From the NCBI GenBank assembly GCA_017437965.1, contig JAFRWN010000136.1, forward strand, positions 1 through 34,683: DNA of 34,683 bases, written 5' to 3'. The notes under the pieces were generated by a model. That model did not search any database. It saw only the letters and a program-made list of their open reading frames with translations, and was not told where the DNA came from. Positions 30,974 through 34,683 of the stretch are shown one piece after another. Each line of letters begins with the position of its first letter. Positions within the stretch are counted from its first letter, which is position 1. This DNA is from Lachnospiraceae bacterium (GTDB taxonomy: Bacteria; Bacillota; Clostridia; Lachnospirales; Lachnospiraceae). Both the position numbers and the translations under genes were made by a program.

Positions 30974-31975
30974 TTATTTTGCTACTATACTCACCCAGTC
31001 ACCAAGGTGAAGTACTTCAACTATTTCAAAACCGTTTGCTACAAGTCTTTCGGAAACTTCTTTTTCACGGGTAGCAAGTATACCGGAGCTTATGAACAGT
31101 GCGTTATCTGCCATCATATCTCTTACGACATCCGAAAGCGGCATAATGATATCAGCAAGTATGTTTGCAACTACGATACCAAAACTGTGAAGTCCGATAC
31201 GGTTTCTGAGGCCCTCATCATCAATCAGGTTTCCTGTAAGAAAGCTTAACTTTCCGCTCTCATATTCACCCGATTTAACAGTTTCAAGCTTGTTGACCTC
31301 GGCATTTTCATAGCTTACCACTACTGCATTTTCATCAATATCGGTTCCGAAAACGCCGTCAGCGCCAAGTATTTTTGCTGCAATTGAAAGGATTCCGCTA
31401 CCGCAACCGACATCGAGAACTCTTAATTTTCCGTTATTCAGTCCAGCTTCGCCACAAATACCCATATACTTCTTCAAAGCAAGTATACAAAGCTTTGTTG
31501 TCTCATGCGCACCTGTACCGAAGGCCGAACCCGGATCAATCTCGATCACCATATCGTCCGGCTTTGAATCCGAAAGTTCCTCCCATGTGGGCTTGATCAC
31601 AATCGTATCATCAATCCTGAAAGGCTTGAAGAATTCCTTCCAGTTGTTCATCCAGTCCTTGTCCTCGGTTTCGGAAAGACTGATCTCAATATCAGAAACG
31701 TCCATGAAATATGAAAGTTCATCAATTCCTTCACGAACAAGAACCAGCTTTTCCTCTGAATCTTCGTCAACATCAAAATAACAGCTGACAGTCGCAGTCT
31801 CGTCACTTTCGTCAAGTTCGGGCGGAATATCAATAAACATTTTGGCTGCATCCTCGGGAGAAAGCTGCTTATTGTCAAGTATTTCAATACCCTCAAAGCC
31901 TTTCTCCACAAGCATATCAGAGACAAGTGCCTCATTCTCAGCCTTTGTTTTTATTATGATCTTCTTCCACTTCAT
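30974..31975 (-). CDS. prmA: ribosomal protein L11 methyltransferase
   Basis: PrmA trimethylates lysines and the N-terminus of ribosomal protein L11. An N-terminal L11-recognition domain (KWKKIIIKTKAENEALVSDM) is followed by a linker and a class I SAM domain: DPGSAFGTGAHETTKL, motif I VLDVGCGSGILSIAA, and VVANILADIIMPL (the NxLA-type catalytic stretch). The 333-residue length is slightly larger than the ~310 usual because of an acidic stretch near 45-80. Its ATG directly abuts the dnaJ stop (TAA-ATG), so translation is probably coupled. Confidence 0.95.
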   Translation of the reverse strand: MKWKKIIIKTKAENEALVSDMLVEKGFEGIEILDNKQLSPEDAAKMFIDIPPELDESDETATVSCYFDVDEDSEEKLVLVREGIDELSYFMDVSDIEISLSETEDKDWMNNWKEFFKPFRIDDTIVIKPTWEELSDSKPDDMVIEIDPGSAFGTGAHETTKLCILALKKYMGICGEAGLNNGKLRVLDVGCGSGILSIAAKILGADGVFGTDIDENAVVVSYENAEVNKLETVKSGEYESGKLSFLTGNLIDDEGLRNRIGLHSFGIVVANILADIIMPLSDVVRDMMADNALFISSGILATREKEVSERLVANGFEIVEVLHLGDWVSIVAK

Positions 31976-33124
31976 TTACTTATTTCCGAAAAATTTATTT
32001 TTCTTTTTGCTTTCGCCTCCGTCAGCCTTGCCGCCGAAGGTCTTCTCATACTGCTTTAACAGGTCTCTCTGCTGTGCGTTAAGCTTGGTAGGTACCTGAA
32101 CAACCAAAGTTACATAGTGATCTCCTCTGACATCCTTGTTCTGGATTGAAGGAACACCTTTGTTTTTAAGTCTTATTTTAGTATCCGTCTGTGTTCCGGG
32201 CTTTACATCATATAACACATCTCCGTCAACGGTTGAAATTCTTACCTCACCGCCGAGCGCAGCTGTTGTAAATGACATAGGAGCAGACGAGAAAATGTCC
32301 ATGCCTCTTCTCTGGAAAATCGGATGCGAGCTTACCTGGACCTCAACAAGCAGATCTCCTCTCGGACCTCCGTTGATGCCCGGCTCACCCTTTCCTCTGA
32401 TTCTGATGCTCTGGCCGTCATCGATTCCCGGAGGAACGGTTACCTTGATCTTCTTGCGGTTGGTAATGTAGCCGGTACCGTAGCAATCCTTGCATTTTTC
32501 CTTTATGGTCTTGCCGGAGCCCTTACAGTCGGGACATACGCGCTGGTTCTGGACCATACCGATGATTGACTGCTGAGTATAGATTACGGAACCGCGGCCG
32601 TTACATTTCTTACAGGTTTCAGCGCTTGTACCGGGCCTTGCACCTGTGCCTCCGCATGTCGGACAGTCTTCCTTGAGGTTTAACTCAAGTTCTTTTTCAC
32701 AGCCGAAAACAGCCTCTTCAAAGGTTATGCGTATTGCGGTGCGTACGGATGCACCCATCTTGGGACCTGCGGAATTTCTGCTTCTTCCGCTTCCGCCTCC
32801 GAACATGTCGCCAAATCCGCCTCCGAAAAGATCGCTGAAGATATCGCTGAAATCAAAACCGCCAAAGTCAAAGCCGCCGCCACCTGCGCCCTGTTCAAAG
32901 GCAGCATGACCGAACTGGTCATATTTTGCCCTCTTTTCCTTATCGCTAAGCACCGAGTATGCTTCACTGGCTTCCTTGAATTTTGCTTCGGCCTCGGCAT
33001 CACCCGGATGCATATCGGGGTGGTACATTTTTGCAAGCTTTCTGTAAGCCTTCTTTAATTCATCATCGCTGGCTGTCTTGGAAACACCAAGCACTTCATA
33101 GTAATCTCTTTTATTTTCAGCCAT
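31976..33124 (-). CDS. dnaJ: chaperone protein DnaJ
   Basis: DnaJ delivers clients to DnaK and stimulates its ATPase. The J-domain (~5-70) contains YHPDMHPG with the HPD motif. A Gly/Phe-rich segment (~76-112, with [11 protein letters not shown]) follows, then four zinc-finger repeats [24 protein letters not shown] and CKDCYGTG, and a C-terminal client-binding part. The 382-residue protein is a complete class I DnaJ. GAGGATAAAG precedes the ATG. It is separated from dnaK by 99 nt containing a strong hairpin. Confidence 0.97.
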   Translation of the reverse strand: MAENKRDYYEVLGVSKTASDDELKKAYRKLAKMYHPDMHPGDAEAEAKFKEASEAYSVLSDKEKRAKYDQFGHAAFEQGAGGGGFDFGGFDFSDIFSDLFGGGFGDMFGGGSGRSRNSAGPKMGASVRTAIRITFEEAVFGCEKELELNLKEDCPTCGGTGARPGTSAETCKKCNGRGSVIYTQQSIIGMVQNQRVCPDCKGSGKTIKEKCKDCYGTGYITNRKKIKVTVPPGIDDGQSIRIRGKGEPGINGGPRGDLLVEVQVSSHPIFQRRGMDIFSSAPMSFTTAALGGEVRISTVDGDVLYDVKPGTQTDTKIRLKNKGVPSIQNKDVRGDHYVTLVVQVPTKLNAQQRDLLKQYEKTFGGKADGGESKKKNKFFGNK

Positions 33125-33160
33125 CTTTATCCTCGCTAATTAACTTCTAAAAATAACTCA

Positions 33161-33194
33161 CTAAAGGAGTCAGAAGTTCTCTGACCCCTTTTAG
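33161..33194 (-). promoter_or_regulatory. hairpin between dnaK and dnaJ
   Basis: In the minus-strand transcript a 14-bp stem with one bulged A and one G-U pair encloses a 5-nt loop (arms 33161-33174 and 33180-33194). It is not followed at once by a T run; TTATTTTTAG begins about 5 nt later. It may act as a partial terminator or as an mRNA-stabilising or processing element that keeps DnaK above DnaJ. Which of these applies is not shown by the sequence. Confidence 0.7.
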
Positions 33195-33223
33195 CAAATT
33201 TCAAATTTCAAATAAAACGCGGA

Positions 33224-34683
33224 TTATACTTCCTTGTATTCTCCGTCAACTACGTCCTCATAGCCCTGAGGATTAGGACCGCCTGCAGAAGCTCCCATAT
33301 CGGGTGCGGGACCGCCGCCTGCCTGGCCTTGGGTCTGCTCATACATCTTCTGGAACAGAGCCTGTGCGGAATTCATCAGCTTCTCCTTAGCTGCCTTCAT
33401 CTCTTCAACCTCAGCCTCACCCATAGCCTCGGGTGTGGTCTTGTTAACGAGATCCTTGAGAGCCTGGAGATCAGCCTCTACGCCGCCCTTAAGGGTAGGA
33501 TCAAGGGAATCACCGACATCTGCTAGAGCCTTCTCTGTCTGGATAACGATTGCATCAGCATCGTTACGTACATCAACAGCCTCACGTCTCTTCTTATCCT
33601 GAGCCTCGAACTCAGCAGCCTCTTTAACAGCCTTCTCGATATCTGCTTCGGAAAGGTTTGAGCCTGCAGTAATTGTGATATGCTGCTCTCTGCCTGTTCC
33701 GAGATCCTTAGCGGATACATTTACGATACCGTTTGCATCGATATCGAAGGTAACCTCGATCTGAGGAACGCCTCTTCTTGCCGGAGGAATTCCGTCAAGT
33801 CTGAACTGTCCGAGTGACTTGTTGTCCCTTGCGAACTCTCTTTCACCCTGAACTACATTAATATCAACTGCTTCCTGATTATCTGCAGCTGTCGAGAAAA
33901 TCTGGCTCTTTCTTGTAGGAATGGTCGTATTTCTCTCGATAAGTCTTGTAGCGATTCCGCCCATGGTCTCGATTGAAAGTGAAAGCGGAGTTACATCGAG
34001 AAGAAGGATATCTCCGGCACCTGCATCACCAGCAAGTTTACCACCCTGGATAGATGCTCCGATTGCTACGCACTCATCAGGGTTAAGAGTTTTAGAAGGC
34101 TCATGTCCTGTAAGCATTTTAACCTTATTCTGAACTGCAGGAATTCTTGTTGAACCACCAACAAGGAGAACCTTTGAAAGATCTGCTGCTGTAAGACCTG
34201 CATCACGAAGAGCGTTCTGAACAGGAGCTGTTGTTCTCTCTACAAGATCAGCTGTAAGTTCATCAAACTTAGCTCTTGTAAGGTTCATATCAAAGTGCTT
34301 AGGGCCATCTGCGGTTGCAGTAATGAAAGGCAGGTTAACATTTGTTGTTGTCTGTGAGCTGAGCTCCTTCTTTGCCTTTTCAGCTGCTTCCTTAAGTCTC
34401 TGGAGGCTCATCTTATCCTGTGAAAGATCAACGCCCTCAGTCTTCTTGAATTCATCGATGAAATATCTGGTGATCTTGTCATCAAAATCATCACCGCCGA
34501 GGTGATTATCACCACTTGTTGCAAGAACTTCGATTACGCCATCACCGATCTCAATGATAGAAACATCGAAGGTACCGCCACCAAGGTCATATACCATGAT
34601 CTTCTGCTCTGTCTCGTTATCAAGGCCATATGAAAGAGCTGCTGCTGTAGGCTCGTTGATGATACGTTTAACATCAAGACCTG
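33224..34683 (-). CDS. dnaK: chaperone protein DnaK (Hsp70), 3' part
   Basis: DnaK is the ATP-dependent Hsp70 chaperone. About 486 codons are visible; the first ~135-150 residues lie outside the right edge. The visible part starts at [20 protein letters not shown], continues with the phosphate-2 motif [15 protein letters not shown], the adenosine motif [14 protein letters not shown], the linker region [19 protein letters not shown] and the substrate-binding domain, and ends in the Gly-rich tail with [13 protein letters not shown]. An ATG at 34597 is internal and not the start. hrcA and grpE are expected further upstream but cannot be seen. Confidence 0.97.
   Translation of the reverse strand, partial: GLDVKRIINEPTAAALSYGLDNETEQKIMVYDLGGGTFDVSIIEIGDGVIEVLATSGDNHLGGDDFDDKITRYFIDEFKKTEGVDLSQDKMSLQRLKEAAEKAKKELSSQTTTNVNLPFITATADGPKHFDMNLTRAKFDELTADLVERTTAPVQNALRDAGLTAADLSKVLLVGGSTRIPAVQNKVKMLTGHEPSKTLNPDECVAIGASIQGGKLAGDAGAGDILLLDVTPLSLSIETMGGIATRLIERNTTIPTRKSQIFSTAADNQEAVDINVVQGEREFARDNKSLGQFRLDGIPPARRGVPQIEVTFDIDANGIVNVSAKDLGTGREQHITITAGSNLSEADIEKAVKEAAEFEAQDKKRREAVDVRNDADAIVIQTEKALADVGDSLDPTLKGGVEADLQALKDLVNKTTPEAMGEAEVEEMKAAKEKLMNSAQALFQKMYEQTQGQAGGGPAPDMGASAGGPNPQGYEDVVDGEYKEV

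Noticed and set aside
33329..34505. Plus-strand open frames opposite dnaK
   Set aside because: dnaK is unmistakable on the other strand; these are shadows of its codon pattern.

Overview
The window is chromosomal DNA from a low-to-moderate GC Gram-positive anaerobe, most likely a Lachnospiraceae member close to the Butyrivibrio/Roseburia group. This rests on gene order (ireB-ruvX-yrzB-mltG-trmR-U32, dnaK-dnaJ-prmA-rsmE), the short HisG plus HisZ system, an HPr-like protein without its active histidine, and secreted CBM9 proteins with Thr-Pro linkers typical of fibre-associated rumen and gut bacteria. The genus is an inference. Almost every gene is on the minus strand; only a tRNA-Leu and one small HPr-like gene are on the plus strand. 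I see no insertion sequence, phage, CRISPR array or recognisable defence island. No gap between genes exceeds 300 bases.

Layout in transcription order, from the right. The dnaK 3' part runs off the right edge, followed by dnaJ, prmA and rsmE (30.2-34.7 kb; stress chaperones plus ribosome-modifying methyltransferases). A cysteine desulfurase and thiI (27.7-30.1 kb) follow behind their own consensus promoter and make 4-thiouridine in tRNA. An HPr-like gene (27.4 kb, plus strand) has its own promoter and terminator and diverges from mtaB (25.9-27.3 kb). From a promoter at 25.8 kb an operon runs through ireB, ruvX, yrzB, RNase J, a truncated mltG-like gene, trmR and a U32 tRNA hydroxylase, ending in two CBM9-type surface proteins (19.0-20.8 kb). 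A plus-strand tRNA-Leu(CAA) with promoter and terminator separates this from the next minus-strand run.

That run begins at 18.8 kb with an orphan zinc-finger anti-sigma-like membrane protein, then polA, coaE, a WalJ/YycJ-type metallo-hydrolase, an ACT-domain protein, an unrecognised 395-residue protein, a PFL/UPF0210 protein, an LCP cell-wall ligase, a small alarmone synthetase, rsmF, rsuA, a HAD hydrolase, an unknown two-TM protein, an RluA-family synthase and recU. Spacings are short or overlapping throughout. The histidine genes (hisZ-hisG-hisD-hisI fusion) follow behind a near-perfect sigma-A promoter that overlaps the recU stop codon, and the last gene runs off the left edge.

The common theme is RNA modification and translation quality (RsmE, PrmA, ThiI, MtaB, TrmR, TrhP-like U32, RsmF, RsuA, RluA) alongside DNA repair (PolA, RecU, RuvX) and envelope functions. 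No clearly new multi-gene system stands out. The best leads are the degenerate HisF-like domain fused to HisI, the catalytic-domain-less MltG, the His-less HPr-like protein with a dyad over its promoter, the tandem CBM9 proteins attached to an RNA-processing operon, and the unknown 395-residue protein between the ACT and PFL genes.
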